The position numbers were made by a program, and so were the translations under genes. A model generated the notes under the pieces. It did not search any database. It worked only from the letters and a program-made list of their open reading frames with translations, and was not told the DNA's origin. DNA of 64,000 nucleotides from assembly GCF_029894425.1 (NCBI RefSeq), contig NZ_JARXYJ010000001.1, positions 1,550,001 through 1,614,000 of the forward strand, given 5' to 3'. Positions 24,732 through 33,665 of the stretch are shown here, piece after piece (position 1 is the first letter of the stretch; every line of letters starts with the position of its first letter). This DNA is from Streptomyces sp. SAI-127. GTDB taxonomy: Bacteria; Actinomycetota; Actinomycetes; Streptomycetales; Streptomycetaceae.

Positions 24732-25853
24732 CTACCAGCGCAGCGGAAGCGTCGCGAGGTGGTCGTCGAGCAGGCCGGAGATGATCCGGTGGTCCCCCGC
24801 GGAGGGATGCCAGTCGCAGCCCAGGCGGTCCAGGGCGGGGTCGTCGTAGTACCAGTAGCCGACTCGTTCGTCGCCCTGTGCTTCGCGGGTCCGGACGATG
24901 CGCTCGGCGGTCTCGGCGAAGGGGCTGGAGCCCAGGTTGGTGGCGCTGACGACGAGGAACGTCCTGGGGCCGTAGCGGGCACGCAGTTTGTCGAGGAAGC
25001 CGTGGTAGGCGGACTCGTAGGCGGCGACCAGATCGGCCTCCGTGCTCCAGCGCTCGCCCGGATTGAGGGGTGTCGAGAAGTCGTTGAGACCCAGCCCGAC
25101 GACGACGGCCTGCGGCCGCCAGCCGGCCGGCTTCCGCCAGACGTCGCCCTCCACGTTCAGCAGGGCACGGTCGTAGTAGGTGCGGAAGTCGGTGCCGGGG
25201 CTGCTGCCGTTGTAGTTGCGGACCATGCCGCGGCCGGAGAAGGCGTTGATCTGGTAGTCGGCGCCGAGGCGTCGGGCGGTGAGGGCGCCGAAGGAGAGGT
25301 CGGAGTTGGTGTTCCGGTCGACTCCCCCGTTGTTCGAACAGTCACGCGTGCCGGCGACGTTGCCGTAGCCCGCGGTGTAGGAGTCGCCGATGAACTCGAT
25401 CTGCCTGCGCCGGGCGGGCGGCCTGGCGAGGATCGCGCCGCCCGGAGCGGCGACGAAGCCACCGAACCGGCCCTCGGCCCAAGGGCATTCCGTCCGCTTG
25501 ACGAGCCGCACGCGGTGCTCGGTGTCGGTGAGTCCCTTGACCCAGGCGGTGGTTCGGCCCGGGGTCACGAGGGTGGCCGTGGTTCTGCCGTCTATCTGGA
25601 CGTCGTAGTCGTTGACGGAGTCGTCGAGGACGACGCCGACTCCGGTACCGCGGAACCGGCCCTCGAAGGAGATCCCGGGCCAGCTGTACCGCACGAACCC
25701 GTCGGCGGCCGCTTTGACGCGGCCCACGGTGTGGAACCTGGTCGGGGCGGCGCTGGACGCCCGCGAGGGAGCGGCGACGGCGGCGACCAGGCCAGCAGCG
25801 GTGGCGGTCACGAGTGTCCTGCGGGACAAGCGACGGGGCGAAGGGGGCTGCAT
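24732..25853 (-). CDS. Secreted SGNH/GDSL esterase, CE2-like, Tat signal
   Basis: Exported hydrolase of 373 residues. A twin-arginine signal (SRRTLVTATAAG) is followed by AAPSRASSAAP as a likely cleavage region. A beta-sandwich domain of about 100 residues precedes the SGNH domain. The catalytic serine is in FIGDSYTAGYG, the asparagine in GLNDFS, and the Asp/His pair in CDWHPSAGDH. This layout fits CE2-type acetyl esterases that deacetylate plant polysaccharides. The ATG at 25853 has AAGGA seven bases upstream. A CebR-like operator lies about 100 bases upstream, suggesting cello-oligosaccharide control. Confidence 0.88.
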   Translation of the reverse strand: MQPPSPRRLSRRTLVTATAAGLVAAVAAPSRASSAAPTRFHTVGRVKAAADGFVRYSWPGISFEGRFRGTGVGVVLDDSVNDYDVQIDGRTTATLVTPGRTTAWVKGLTDTEHRVRLVKRTECPWAEGRFGGFVAAPGGAILARPPARRRQIEFIGDSYTAGYGNVAGTRDCSNNGGVDRNTNSDLSFGALTARRLGADYQINAFSGRGMVRNYNGSSPGTDFRTYYDRALLNVEGDVWRKPAGWRPQAVVVGLGLNDFSTPLNPGERWSTEADLVAAYESAYHGFLDKLRARYGPRTFLVVSATNLGSSPFAETAERIVRTREAQGDERVGYWYYDDPALDRLGCDWHPSAGDHRIISGLLDDHLATLPLRW

Positions 25854-25950
25854 CTGGCCATCCTTGGCTGGTGGGCGCGGTCGGGCGGGGTGCGGTGCCC
25901 GCCCCGGAATGCTCAGTACGGCCAGTACTGCCTGTACGACCCGTACGGCA

Positions 25951-25964
25951 CGGGAGCGCTCCCA
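25951..25964. promoter_or_regulatory. CebR-like LacI-family operator
   Basis: CGGGAGCGCTCCCA contains the perfect palindrome GGGAGCGCTCCC and differs by one base from the published CebR box TGGGAGCGCTCCCA of cellulose-using Streptomyces. It lies about 100 bases upstream of the secreted esterase gene, a plausible promoter position. Confidence 0.65.
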
Positions 25965-26136
25965 CACCCCTGGCGCTGTTCAACGTGACCGCACCACGCG
26001 TGTCCGTCAACCCCTCCTGCATGAGTCCGGATCTTCGGGGTAGCAGAGTCGATGCTTACCCGGGGGAAGGGCCGTCGCACCTGGGGAGGTCGAGGCGGCC
26101 CTTCTCCCACCCCTTGGCCCGTGCGCGGCAGCGCCG

Positions 26137-27036
26137 TCACAGGTCGAACAGGCTTCTCGCGTTGTCATGGCACACGGCCCGCAGCCATTCCGGTCCGAGG
26201 TCCAGCCGTTCCAGGGCGTGGAGCTGGTGCAGGTAGGCGTAGGGAATGCTGGGGAAGTCGGAGCCGAGCAGGATGCGGTCGCCGAGTGCGGCGAGCCGGG
26301 GCAGGGCTTGGCGCGGGAACGGCATGAACCCCTCGGTGAAGTCGGTGAACGCCATCGTCGTGTCCAGCCGCACCTGGTCGTACCGCTCGGCGAGGTCGAG
26401 GAACTCCTCGTACTCGGGCATGCCCATGTGCGCGACGATCAGCCGCAGCTTCGGGTGCCGTGCCAGCACCCGCGCGACGGGCTCGGGGCCGGTGTGCTTG
26501 CCGAGCGCGGGCCCGGAGCCGCAGTGGATCACCACGGGGATGCCGGCCTCGGCCAGCAGGCCCCAGGCCCGGTGGAGGCGTTCGTCGGCCGGGTCGTACG
26601 CGCCCACCTGGACGTGCGCCTTGAAGACCCGCGCCCCTGCTTCGACGGCCTCGCGGACGTAGGTCTCGACGTCCGGCTCGGGGTGGAGGGTGGCGGTGTG
26701 CAGACAGTCGGGGGTGCGGTGGGCGAAGTCAGCCGCCCATCCGTTCAGCCACCTGGCCATGCCGGGCTTGTGGGGGTAGAGCATCGCGGTGAAGGCCCTG
26801 ACCCCGAAGGCCCGCAGCAAGGCCGTTCTCTCCGCCTCCTCCTTGCGGTAGGTGATCGGCCATCCCAGCCCGCCGATCAGCGGCCCGTTGGTGTCGAAGT
26901 AGTCCCAGACCTTGTGCAGGACCCGCTCGGGCATGAAGTGGGTGTGGACGTCGATCAGACCCGGCAGACCGAGCCCGCCCCAGAAACGGCGGATCTCGTC
27001 GGCCTCCTCGTTCGACTCCACGTCGCGATCGTCCAT
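26137..27036 (-). CDS. Amidohydrolase family protein (PF04909 type)
   Basis: TIM-barrel metal hydrolase of 299 residues. The first metal site is IDVHTHFMPE near residue 30. Later elements are the IHCGSG segment near 170, the IVAHMGMPEYEEF histidine near 200 and LLGSDFPSIPY near 255 with the catalytic aspartate. This arrangement matches the amidohydrolase 2 group, which includes decarboxylases such as ACMSD as well as hydrolases. The start lies 6 bases from the phosphoglucomutase stop on the same strand, so it may be cotranscribed with pgm. The substrate cannot be predicted. Confidence 0.86.
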   Translation of the reverse strand: MDDRDVESNEEADEIRRFWGGLGLPGLIDVHTHFMPERVLHKVWDYFDTNGPLIGGLGWPITYRKEEAERTALLRAFGVRAFTAMLYPHKPGMARWLNGWAADFAHRTPDCLHTATLHPEPDVETYVREAVEAGARVFKAHVQVGAYDPADERLHRAWGLLAEAGIPVVIHCGSGPALGKHTGPEPVARVLARHPKLRLIVAHMGMPEYEEFLDLAERYDQVRLDTTMAFTDFTEGFMPFPRQALPRLAALGDRILLGSDFPSIPYAYLHQLHALERLDLGPEWLRAVCHDNARSLFDL

Positions 27037-27042
27037 GTCGGG

Positions 27043-28683
27043 TCAGGCGCCCAGCGCCGCCAGCACCACGGACCTGGCCTCCTCCTGGACCCGGCGCAGA
27101 TGGTCCGGGCCGAGGAACGACTCCCCGTAGATCTTGTAGACGTCCTCGGTGCCCGAAGGGCGGGCCGCGAACCAGGCGTTCGCGGTGGACACCTTGATAC
27201 CGCCGAGGGCGGCACCGTTTCCGGGGGCCTCGGTGAGCACCTGGGTGACCGGCTCTCCGGCGAGGGTGTCGGCGGTGACCTGGCGCGGGGACAGCTTGGC
27301 GAGCAGGGCCTTCTCCTCGCGGGAGGCCGGGGCGTCGACGCGCGCGTAGGCGGGGGCACCGAAGCGCTCGGTGAGCTCGGCGTAGTGCTGCGAGGGACTC
27401 TTGCCGGTGACCGCCGTGATCTCGGAGGCGAGCAGGGCCAGGATGATGCCGTCCTTGTCGGTGGTCCACACCGAGCCGTCCCGGCGCAGGAAGGACGCGC
27501 CGGCCGACTCCTCACCGCCGAAGCCGATCGTGCCGTCGGACAGGCCGTCCACGAACCACTTGAAGCCGACGGGTACTTCGACCAGCGTCCGGCCGAGGTC
27601 CGCCGCGACCCGGTCGATCATGCTCGAGGACACCAGGGTCTTGCCGATCCCGGCGCCCGCGGGCCACTGGTCCCGGTGCGAGAACAGGTACGAGATCGCC
27701 ACGGCCAGATAGTGGTTGGGGTTCATCAGGCCCGCGTCCGGCGTGACGATGCCGTGCCGGTCGGAGTCGGCGTCGTTGCCGGTGGCGATGTCGAACCGGT
27801 CGCGCTGCTCGATGAGCGAGGCCATGGCGTACGGCGACGAGCAGTCCATGCGGATCTTGCCGTCCCAGTCGAGCGTCATGAAGCGCCAGGTGGGATCCGT
27901 GAGCGGGTTCACGACGGTCAGGTCGAGCCGGTGCTGTTCGGCGATCCGGCCCCAGTAGGCGACCGAGGCGCCGCCCAGCGGATCGGCGCCGATGCGCACA
28001 CCGGCGGACCGGATCGCCTCCAGGTCCAGCACGTTCGGCAGGTCGGCGACATACGCCCCGAGGAAGTCGTGGCGGCCGGTGCCGGGTGCGGCCAGGGCGC
28101 GGGCGTAGGGGATACGCCGTACGTCCTTCAGGCCGCCGGTGATGATCTCGTTGGCGCGGTCCTGGATCCAGGAGGTCGCCTCGGATCCGGCGGGACCGCC
28201 GTTCGGCGGGTTGTACTTGAAGCCGCCGTCGGCGGGCGGATTGTGCGAGGGGGTGACGACGACCCCGTCGGCGAGCGCCGCGGTCCGGTGCCGGTTGTGG
28301 GTGAGGATGGCGTGCGAGACGGCCGGGGTGGGCGTGTAGCCGTCGGCCTGGTCGATGAGGACGGTCACGTCGTTGGCCGCGAACACCTCCAGTGCCGTGG
28401 CCCGGGCGGGCTCGGACAGGGCGTGGGTGTCGGCGCCGAGGAAGAGGGGGCCGTCGGTGCCCTGGGCGGCGCGGTACTCGCAGATGGCCTGGCTGGTGGC
28501 CGCGATGTGGTCCTCGTTGAACGCCGCCGCGAGGGACGAACCGCGGTGTCCCGAGGTGCCGAAGGCCACCCGCTGTCCCGGTTCGGCCGGGTCGGGGTGC
28601 AGCGTGTAGTACGCCGTGACCAGACGGGCCACATCGATGAGGTCCTCGTGCCCGGCGACCTGCCCCGCTCGCGCGTTCTGCAT
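27043..28683 (-). CDS. pgm: Phosphoglucomutase, alpha-D-glucose-specific
   Basis: Cytoplasmic enzyme of 546 residues interconverting glucose 1-phosphate and glucose 6-phosphate. Motifs in order are [11 protein letters not shown] near residue 42, the active-site serine loop [15 protein letters not shown] near 145, the metal loop [11 protein letters not shown] near 305, GEESAGAS near 395 and [15 protein letters not shown] near the end. The length equals the family norm. The ATG at 28683 has GGAG before it. The reading frame stays open upstream, and a complete VOC domain is encoded in the same frame, so a fusion protein starting at 29421 is formally possible. Confidence 0.93.
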   Translation of the reverse strand: MQNARAGQVAGHEDLIDVARLVTAYYTLHPDPAEPGQRVAFGTSGHRGSSLAAAFNEDHIAATSQAICEYRAAQGTDGPLFLGADTHALSEPARATALEVFAANDVTVLIDQADGYTPTPAVSHAILTHNRHRTAALADGVVVTPSHNPPADGGFKYNPPNGGPAGSEATSWIQDRANEIITGGLKDVRRIPYARALAAPGTGRHDFLGAYVADLPNVLDLEAIRSAGVRIGADPLGGASVAYWGRIAEQHRLDLTVVNPLTDPTWRFMTLDWDGKIRMDCSSPYAMASLIEQRDRFDIATGNDADSDRHGIVTPDAGLMNPNHYLAVAISYLFSHRDQWPAGAGIGKTLVSSSMIDRVAADLGRTLVEVPVGFKWFVDGLSDGTIGFGGEESAGASFLRRDGSVWTTDKDGIILALLASEITAVTGKSPSQHYAELTERFGAPAYARVDAPASREEKALLAKLSPRQVTADTLAGEPVTQVLTEAPGNGAALGGIKVSTANAWFAARPSGTEDVYKIYGESFLGPDHLRRVQEEARSVVLAALGA

Positions 28684-28983
28684 TTCCCGGCTCCTCCGCA
28701 AGGTCGACCGTTGAGTACGGCCCTCATTCTCCCCCGCCGGGGCCGCGGGGACGCGCATGGGGGGCGCGGTTCTGTCCTCGCCCGGCCTGGGTGGTGACCG
28801 AGCGACATGGCGGCGAGCGAGGTGGAGCGCCGGGCCGGCTTCCGGGACGGATTCCGTCCATGGCCGGCCGAGGCCCGCTGCAGCACCCGAGCCGCGCTGC
28901 TCCCCCGTAGGGGTTGAGCTCTCTTGCCGGGCACGCAGGCCCAGTAGGAGCACTCGCCTGGCGCAGCCGGGGCTCAGCGGCCG

Positions 28984-29421
28984 GGGGGCGCGCTCGGTGA
29001 CCTCCTGCAGGAACCACTCGTTGCCGTCCAGGTCCTTGAAGGCGGCGAACGTGCCGTAGCTGGCCCGTTCGGGGTGCAGACCGAGCACCCGGTGGGAGTC
29101 ACCGGCGTGGTGGAAGGCGCCGGTCTCGTCGCGGAACGGTCCGGAGACCTCCACACCGCAGGAGGTCAACTCCTCCTTGGCCTTGAGGATGTCGGTGACG
29201 GTCAGCTGGAGACCGTGCAGTGTGCCGGCCTCCTGCCGGGTCAGACCGTTCCCGAAGATGATCGAGCACTCGGAGCCGGGCGGAGTCACCTGCACGATCC
29301 GGTAGCCGTCGTTGACGGGGAAGTCGGCGTCGAGGCGCCAGCCGAGCTGCTCCACGTAGAAGCCCTTGGCGCGGTCGACATCGGAGACGGGCAGAACGAC
29401 GACTTCGAGCTTCAGGTCCAT
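28984..29421 (-). CDS. VOC (glyoxalase-like) domain, in frame with pgm and lacking its own stop
   Basis: Vicinal oxygen chelate domain of about 145 residues beginning [19 protein letters not shown], with [10 protein letters not shown], the [13 protein letters not shown] strand, HGLQLTV and [17 protein letters not shown]. This is a full single-domain protein of the glyoxalase/bleomycin-resistance fold. The normal end of such proteins falls near 28984, but no stop occurs there. The frame continues through about 100 unrecognised, low-complexity residues into phosphoglucomutase. Either the stop was lost, a frameshift occurred, or a fusion is made. The feature end is set at the domain boundary, not at a stop codon. 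Confidence 0.72.
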
Positions 29422-29674
29422 GGCTGTGATCTCACTTTCGTTGGTCACCGCCCTGTGCGGTGACGCAACCATTGCAGTCATCGGCATCACCAGTCAAGGT
29501 GGTGACGGATTTCAGATCACGGTTGCCGAAGCATTAGCCATCCCCCCCGGCGACAGCCACCAACGCCACACCCAAACCTTGCCATCACCGGTTTGACAGG
29601 TGACGACCGCCATGGGAGCGTCATCGCGTCGAAAACGACGGTGGCACCGGAAAACACACGACGGAGGGCTTCAC

Positions 29675-30733
29675 ATGATCAACAGGCGTACCTTCAACAG
29701 GGCCGTAGGCCTGAGCACCGGCGCGGCCGCGGTCTCGCTGTCCGCCCTGCAGCCCAACGCCTCCGCCGCGACCGGCCCGGCTCAGCCGAGCAGCGCCACC
29801 GTGCCCATCGTCACCCCGGGCACCCACACCGGGTTCGGCGCGATCAAGCAGGTCAAGGCGGGGCTACTGAACGTCGGTTACGCCGAGGCCGGCCCCGCCC
29901 ACGGCCCTGTCGTCCTCCTCCTGCACGGATGGCCGTACGACATCCACAGCTTCGTCGATGTCGCACCACTGCTCGCCGACCAGGGCTACCGCGTCATCGT
30001 TCCTCACCTGCGCGGCCACGGCAGCACCCGCTTCCTGTCCCGGCACACCCCGCGTACCGCCGAGCAGTCGGCCGTCGCGCTGGACATCGTCGCCCTGATG
30101 GACGCCCTCAAGATCCACAAGGCCGTCCTCGCCGGCTTCGACTGGGGCTCACGCACCGCGGACATCATCGCCGCGCTGTGGCCCGAACGAGTCAAGTCCC
30201 TTGTCTCCACCGGCGGTTACCTCATCACCGACCGCAAGGCGCAGCTGACGCCCGCGATCCCGGCCGTGGAACACAACTGGTGGTACCAGTGGTACTTCGC
30301 GACCGAGCGCGGCAAGGAGACGATGGAGGACGTCGACAAGCGCATCGCGCTGTGCCGCTACGTGTGGACCCTCGTCTCCCCCAACTGGAACTTCGACGAC
30401 GCCACTTTCGCGCGCACCGCCGAGGCCTTCAAGCACCCCGACTACGCCGCCGTCGTGCTCTACAACTACCGCTGGCGCATCGGCCTCGTCGAGGGTGAGC
30501 CCCGCTACGACCGCTACGAGAAGCTGCTGGCGGCCCAGCCCTCCATCGGCGTTCCCACGATCACCCTCGACGCGGCCCTGGACCCCTTCACGGCGCCCGG
30601 CGACGGCTCCGCGTACCGCGGTCACTTCACCGGCGCCTACGAGCACCGCACCATCGCGGACATCGGTCACAACCTGCCGCAGGAGGCGCCGAGCGTCTTC
30701 GCCCGGGCCGTGATCGACGCCGACCGTCTCTGA
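29675..30733 (+). CDS. Alpha/beta hydrolase, epoxide hydrolase-like, exported
   Basis: Protein of 352 residues with a Tat-like signal (NRRTFNRAVGLSTGAAAVSLS, cleavage near NASAAT). The oxyanion motif is HGWPYDIHSF, and the nucleophile elbow is AGFDWGSR. There the nucleophile is aspartate rather than serine, as in epoxide hydrolases and haloalkane dehalogenases. The late histidine is in IADIGHNLPQEAP. The ATG at 29675 has GGAGGG upstream; an earlier in-frame ATG at 29600 lacks one. A TetR gene follows 119 bases downstream. The 253 bases between this gene and the VOC start hold the divergent promoters and nothing else I recognise. Confidence 0.85.
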   Translation: MINRRTFNRAVGLSTGAAAVSLSALQPNASAATGPAQPSSATVPIVTPGTHTGFGAIKQVKAGLLNVGYAEAGPAHGPVVLLLHGWPYDIHSFVDVAPLLADQGYRVIVPHLRGHGSTRFLSRHTPRTAEQSAVALDIVALMDALKIHKAVLAGFDWGSRTADIIAALWPERVKSLVSTGGYLITDRKAQLTPAIPAVEHNWWYQWYFATERGKETMEDVDKRIALCRYVWTLVSPNWNFDDATFARTAEAFKHPDYAAVVLYNYRWRIGLVEGEPRYDRYEKLLAAQPSIGVPTITLDAALDPFTAPGDGSAYRGHFTGAYEHRTIADIGHNLPQEAPSVFARAVIDADRL

Positions 30734-30852
30734 GTACCGTGACAGCAGAGACCCTAGCTACCCGATTCATGTAGCACTTAGCACCTAGAGGTCCACTCCA
30801 GCGAGGCGTTAGAGGTCTCAGGTTTCACATTCGGCCATCTAGACTCGGTGCG

Positions 30853-31395
30853 GTGAGAGCCGACGCAGCACGCAACCTGGAAGCAGTCCTGACCACAGGA
30901 GCACGTATGCTCGCCGCCGACCCCGGCGCGAGCATCGCGGCCATCGCCGCAGAGGCGGGTGTGGACCGCCGCACCGTCTACCGCCGCTTCGCCTCCCGGG
31001 AGGACCTGCTCGCGGCCGTCTACGACGCCCGCCTCACGGCCATCGAGCACGCCATCGAAGACGCACGGCTGCGCGAGGCCCCCGTCGCCGTCGCCCTGCA
31101 CCGCTACGTCGAGAACATCATCGCGGTCAACCGCACCTGGCCCGTCGACCTCACCCGCATGCTCGTCGACGACGCCGTCCGCGCACGCCGCGACACCTCC
31201 GTCCGCGAGGTCGACACTTTCCTCCAACGGGCCACCGACGAAGGCCTCCTGCGCCCCGGCCTCCGGGAGGGATGGGCGAGCGCGCTGCTGCCACAGCTCA
31301 TGCACCTCGTGTCGCGCCAGTTGCCCGAGCTGAGCCCGGGCCAGGCCGCGGACGTCGTCGTCGACACCTTGCTGAACGGCCTCGGGGCGTCCTGA
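30853..31395 (+). CDS. TetR/AcrR family regulator
   Basis: Regulator of 180 residues with a GTG start. The helix-turn-helix lies at about residues 20-60 (SIAAIAAEAGVDRRTVYRR, then FASREDLLAAVYDARL). The C-terminal domain has no recognised ligand class. It lies 119 bases downstream of the epoxide hydrolase-like gene on the same strand. A decayed near-copy of its N-terminal half occurs at 37243 beside the aldehyde dehydrogenase gene, so the family was duplicated locally. Its likely target is the neighbouring hydrolase gene or a promoter lost with the paralog; no operator palindrome is evident. Confidence 0.86.
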   Translation: MRADAARNLEAVLTTGARMLAADPGASIAAIAAEAGVDRRTVYRRFASREDLLAAVYDARLTAIEHAIEDARLREAPVAVALHRYVENIIAVNRTWPVDLTRMLVDDAVRARRDTSVREVDTFLQRATDEGLLRPGLREGWASALLPQLMHLVSRQLPELSPGQAADVVVDTLLNGLGAS

Positions 31396-31470
31396 CACAC
31401 CACCGGAGCCGGGCCCGGAGGACTCCATTATCTGGCTCTGGCGGGGGCGCAAGGGGTCAACCCCGGAAGG

Positions 31471-31535
31471 TGATCCGCGCGCGCTGACCGTACGGGCCGG
31501 CGAGAGTGTTCGAAGGGCCCGTACGGTGCGGATCA
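31471..31535. terminator. Nested inverted repeat, bidirectional terminator
   Basis: An inner perfect 11-base stem (CCGTACGGGCC at 31488-31498 with GGCCCGTACGG at 31516-31526) lies inside an outer 8-base stem (TGATCCGC with GCGGATCA). It sits between the convergent TetR and GH5 genes. Confidence 0.75.
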
Positions 31536-31561
31536 GTGGTCGCGGGGAACGGGTGCCGTCA

Positions 31562-33040
31562 TCAGCTTCTGGCCCACTGCTGGTTGCTGCTTCCGTTGCA
31601 GTACCAGACATCGACCGCCGTGCCGTTGCCGGTGCCGGCTCCGGCCGCGTCCAGGCAGAGCGCCGGGTTGGCGACGCTGGTCACGGAGAGGTCCGCGTTC
31701 ACATTCCACTGCTGTGCCGCTGCGCCGGTGCAGTCGTCGATGACCACGGGGTCTCCCGCCGTGGCTCCGGTGCCTCCCACCGTCATGCACTTGTTGCCGT
31801 AGACGGTGAGTTGTTTGTCCGCGTTCCAGTTCCAGGTCTGGTTGCCACCGGCGTTGCAGTCCCAGAGGTCGAGTTGCGTGCCGTTGGCCGTGCTGAAGCC
31901 GGGCACGTCGACGCAGCGGCCCGAGCCCACTCCGCGCAGGACCTCTCCGGGAGGCGCGGGCGGCAGGTCGTTGACGGGCGGGGTCTTGCCGAAGCCGTAG
32001 CCCCAGCGCAGCAGGGCGACTCCGGTGGCGCTGTTGTCCACCATGTTGCCCTCGGAGTCCAGCGACTCGATGGAGTAGGCGTCGCCGAACCGCAGCCCCG
32101 GCCAGTACACCAGTCCCATCCCCTTGCTGCGGGCGGTGTTGGCCACAGCCGCGAGATACGAGGTGTAGACGTTGCCGTTCCAGGCGCCGTAGTTCAGACC
32201 GATGGTCATCGGGGAGCCGGCCTCGTCGATGACGGTCCGGCCGGCGTACGTGCCGATGCGGGCCTCGAGGTCGGCTGTCCAGTCCGCCTGCTGGGTGTAG
32301 CTGGCCCAGAAGCCGTAGAAGTGCAGCGACAGCAGGGTTCCCCGCAGTTCGGGTGCCGCGCCGACACCGGTGACGTTGTCGTTGTAGCCGGTACCGCTGA
32401 TCACGACACGGCCGCGCGGGACGTCCTTGTGCTGGGCGAGCCAGCCACTGGTGACGGACACCCACTGGTCCAGGGTGTAGCCGTGCGGCTCGTTCATGGG
32501 CTCGAAGTAGACCCGCGGGTTGTGCTTGTACTCCCGCACCACGGTGTTCCACATCGTCTTCCAGGCGGCCGTGTCGTCGACCAGACCGTCCTTGCTGCTG
32601 TCGGCCTCCCAGTAGCTGACGATGACCTTGTCACCGTCGGCCGTGGCCGCGTCGATGGTCGCCCGGTACGACTTCCACCAGGTGGTGCCCACGCTCGCCG
32701 GGTTGATCGGCAGTCGCAGCGTGTTGGCGCCCAGGTTCTTCTTGAAGCCGCGCACCATGCGACCCGTGGTGCGGTACACCGTGCGGTAGTCGTCGGTCAC
32801 CTTCAGCCCACTGGGCACCACGGCGTCACTGGCGTAGTTGTCCCGCGGGTCTGCCCAGTTCACCCCGCGGAAGTCACTGGTAGCACCCTTCGGCGCGGGC
32901 TTCACCGGCGCGTACGAGGCGGCTGACGTCTCGGCCGCCGGCTGGGCGAAGGCGGGGGCGGTCAGGAACATGAGTGTCGCGCCGAACCCGGCCATGAGCA
33001 CACTGGCCAGTCTTCTCGGTCTCGTCGGGGTCTTGGTCAT
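31562..33040 (-). CDS. Secreted GH5 cellulase-like glycosidase with C-terminal ricin-type lectin domain
   Basis: Exported protein of 492 residues. A signal peptide (SVLMAGFGATLMFLTAPAFAQP) leads into a GH5-type barrel. The acid/base glutamate is in YFEPMNEPHG near residue 183 and the nucleophile in VIDEAGSP near residue 270. A short Pro-rich linker (NDLPPAPPGE) then leads to a beta-trefoil of about 125 residues with three CxDxxG/QxW repeats (SGRCVDVPG, NQTWNWN, AAQQWNVN, SNQQWARS). The domain should bind polysaccharide. TGGAGA precedes the ATG. A perfect 24-base palindrome about 110 bases upstream is a candidate operator. The exact glycan is not clear. Confidence 0.9.
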   Translation of the reverse strand: MTKTPTRPRRLASVLMAGFGATLMFLTAPAFAQPAAETSAASYAPVKPAPKGATSDFRGVNWADPRDNYASDAVVPSGLKVTDDYRTVYRTTGRMVRGFKKNLGANTLRLPINPASVGTTWWKSYRATIDAATADGDKVIVSYWEADSSKDGLVDDTAAWKTMWNTVVREYKHNPRVYFEPMNEPHGYTLDQWVSVTSGWLAQHKDVPRGRVVISGTGYNDNVTGVGAAPELRGTLLSLHFYGFWASYTQQADWTADLEARIGTYAGRTVIDEAGSPMTIGLNYGAWNGNVYTSYLAAVANTARSKGMGLVYWPGLRFGDAYSIESLDSEGNMVDNSATGVALLRWGYGFGKTPPVNDLPPAPPGEVLRGVGSGRCVDVPGFSTANGTQLDLWDCNAGGNQTWNWNADKQLTVYGNKCMTVGGTGATAGDPVVIDDCTGAAAQQWNVNADLSVTSVANPALCLDAAGAGTGNGTAVDVWYCNGSSNQQWARS

Positions 33041-33665
33041 GTCGTCTCCAGTGACGGAAAGCGTGGAAAGCGGAGTGCGGGTTCGTCACCTGAGCCGAGG
33101 CAGTGATGAATGAGGGTCCGGAAACAGACCCTCAAACCCGTTCAAACCGGCAATGGTTACGTAACCATTGCCCGGACACTGGCACGCCACCCGCACTGGT
33201 GACAAGACCCGCGACGGTTCTCGGTGTCCTGACGAGGCGAGGCCGCTCGGCCAGGACACACTTCGTCGGTACGGATACCGGGAGCCCCTCGCGCGCGGAC
33301 AACCCCCGCTGCCGTAGAACGCCGCACGTATGGCGGCCTGGACCGCGGGATCGGGGTTGCCGGGATCGATGCGCAGTGCGCCGATGCTCTCCGGATCACC
33401 GACGAGCAGCTCCATGAAGCGGTTGCCCTACCCCTCGGGCAGCGACGGATAGGCCAGACATGGCGTGTCCGAGGCCGGCATGTACGCAGCCGCTTCCTGG
33501 CGCGCGGCGACCAACTAGACCGCTTCCGGAACCCACCTCCCGCATCATGTGAAGCCGACGGTGTCCCACTTCCACAGGGGACGGCCACCCGGGGCGTCAA
33601 AGCGTCCGGCCCGGGAAATCCTGACGTACAGGAGATACCCGGGCTCAGTCGTCCTCCTCAGGACG
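33041..33665. other. Intergenic region with promoter of GH5 gene and a possible decayed ORF
   Basis: This 625-base stretch has no intact gene I can support. It carries the palindrome at 33149-33172. On the minus strand at about 33310-33520 a protein-like segment reads AAAYMPASDTPCLAYPSLPEG, then an in-frame TAG, then GNRFMELLVGDPESIGALRI and onward. That suggests a degraded gene of unknown family. Confidence 0.4.
33149..33172. promoter_or_regulatory. Perfect 24-base palindrome upstream of GH5 gene
   Basis: Half site GGCAATGGTTAC is followed directly by its exact complement GTAACCATTGCC, with no spacer and a central CG. The A/T-rich core and central CG fit LacI-type sugar regulators better than a terminator stem, since a hairpin would have no loop. 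It lies 109 bases upstream of the GH5 start. Confidence 0.6.
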
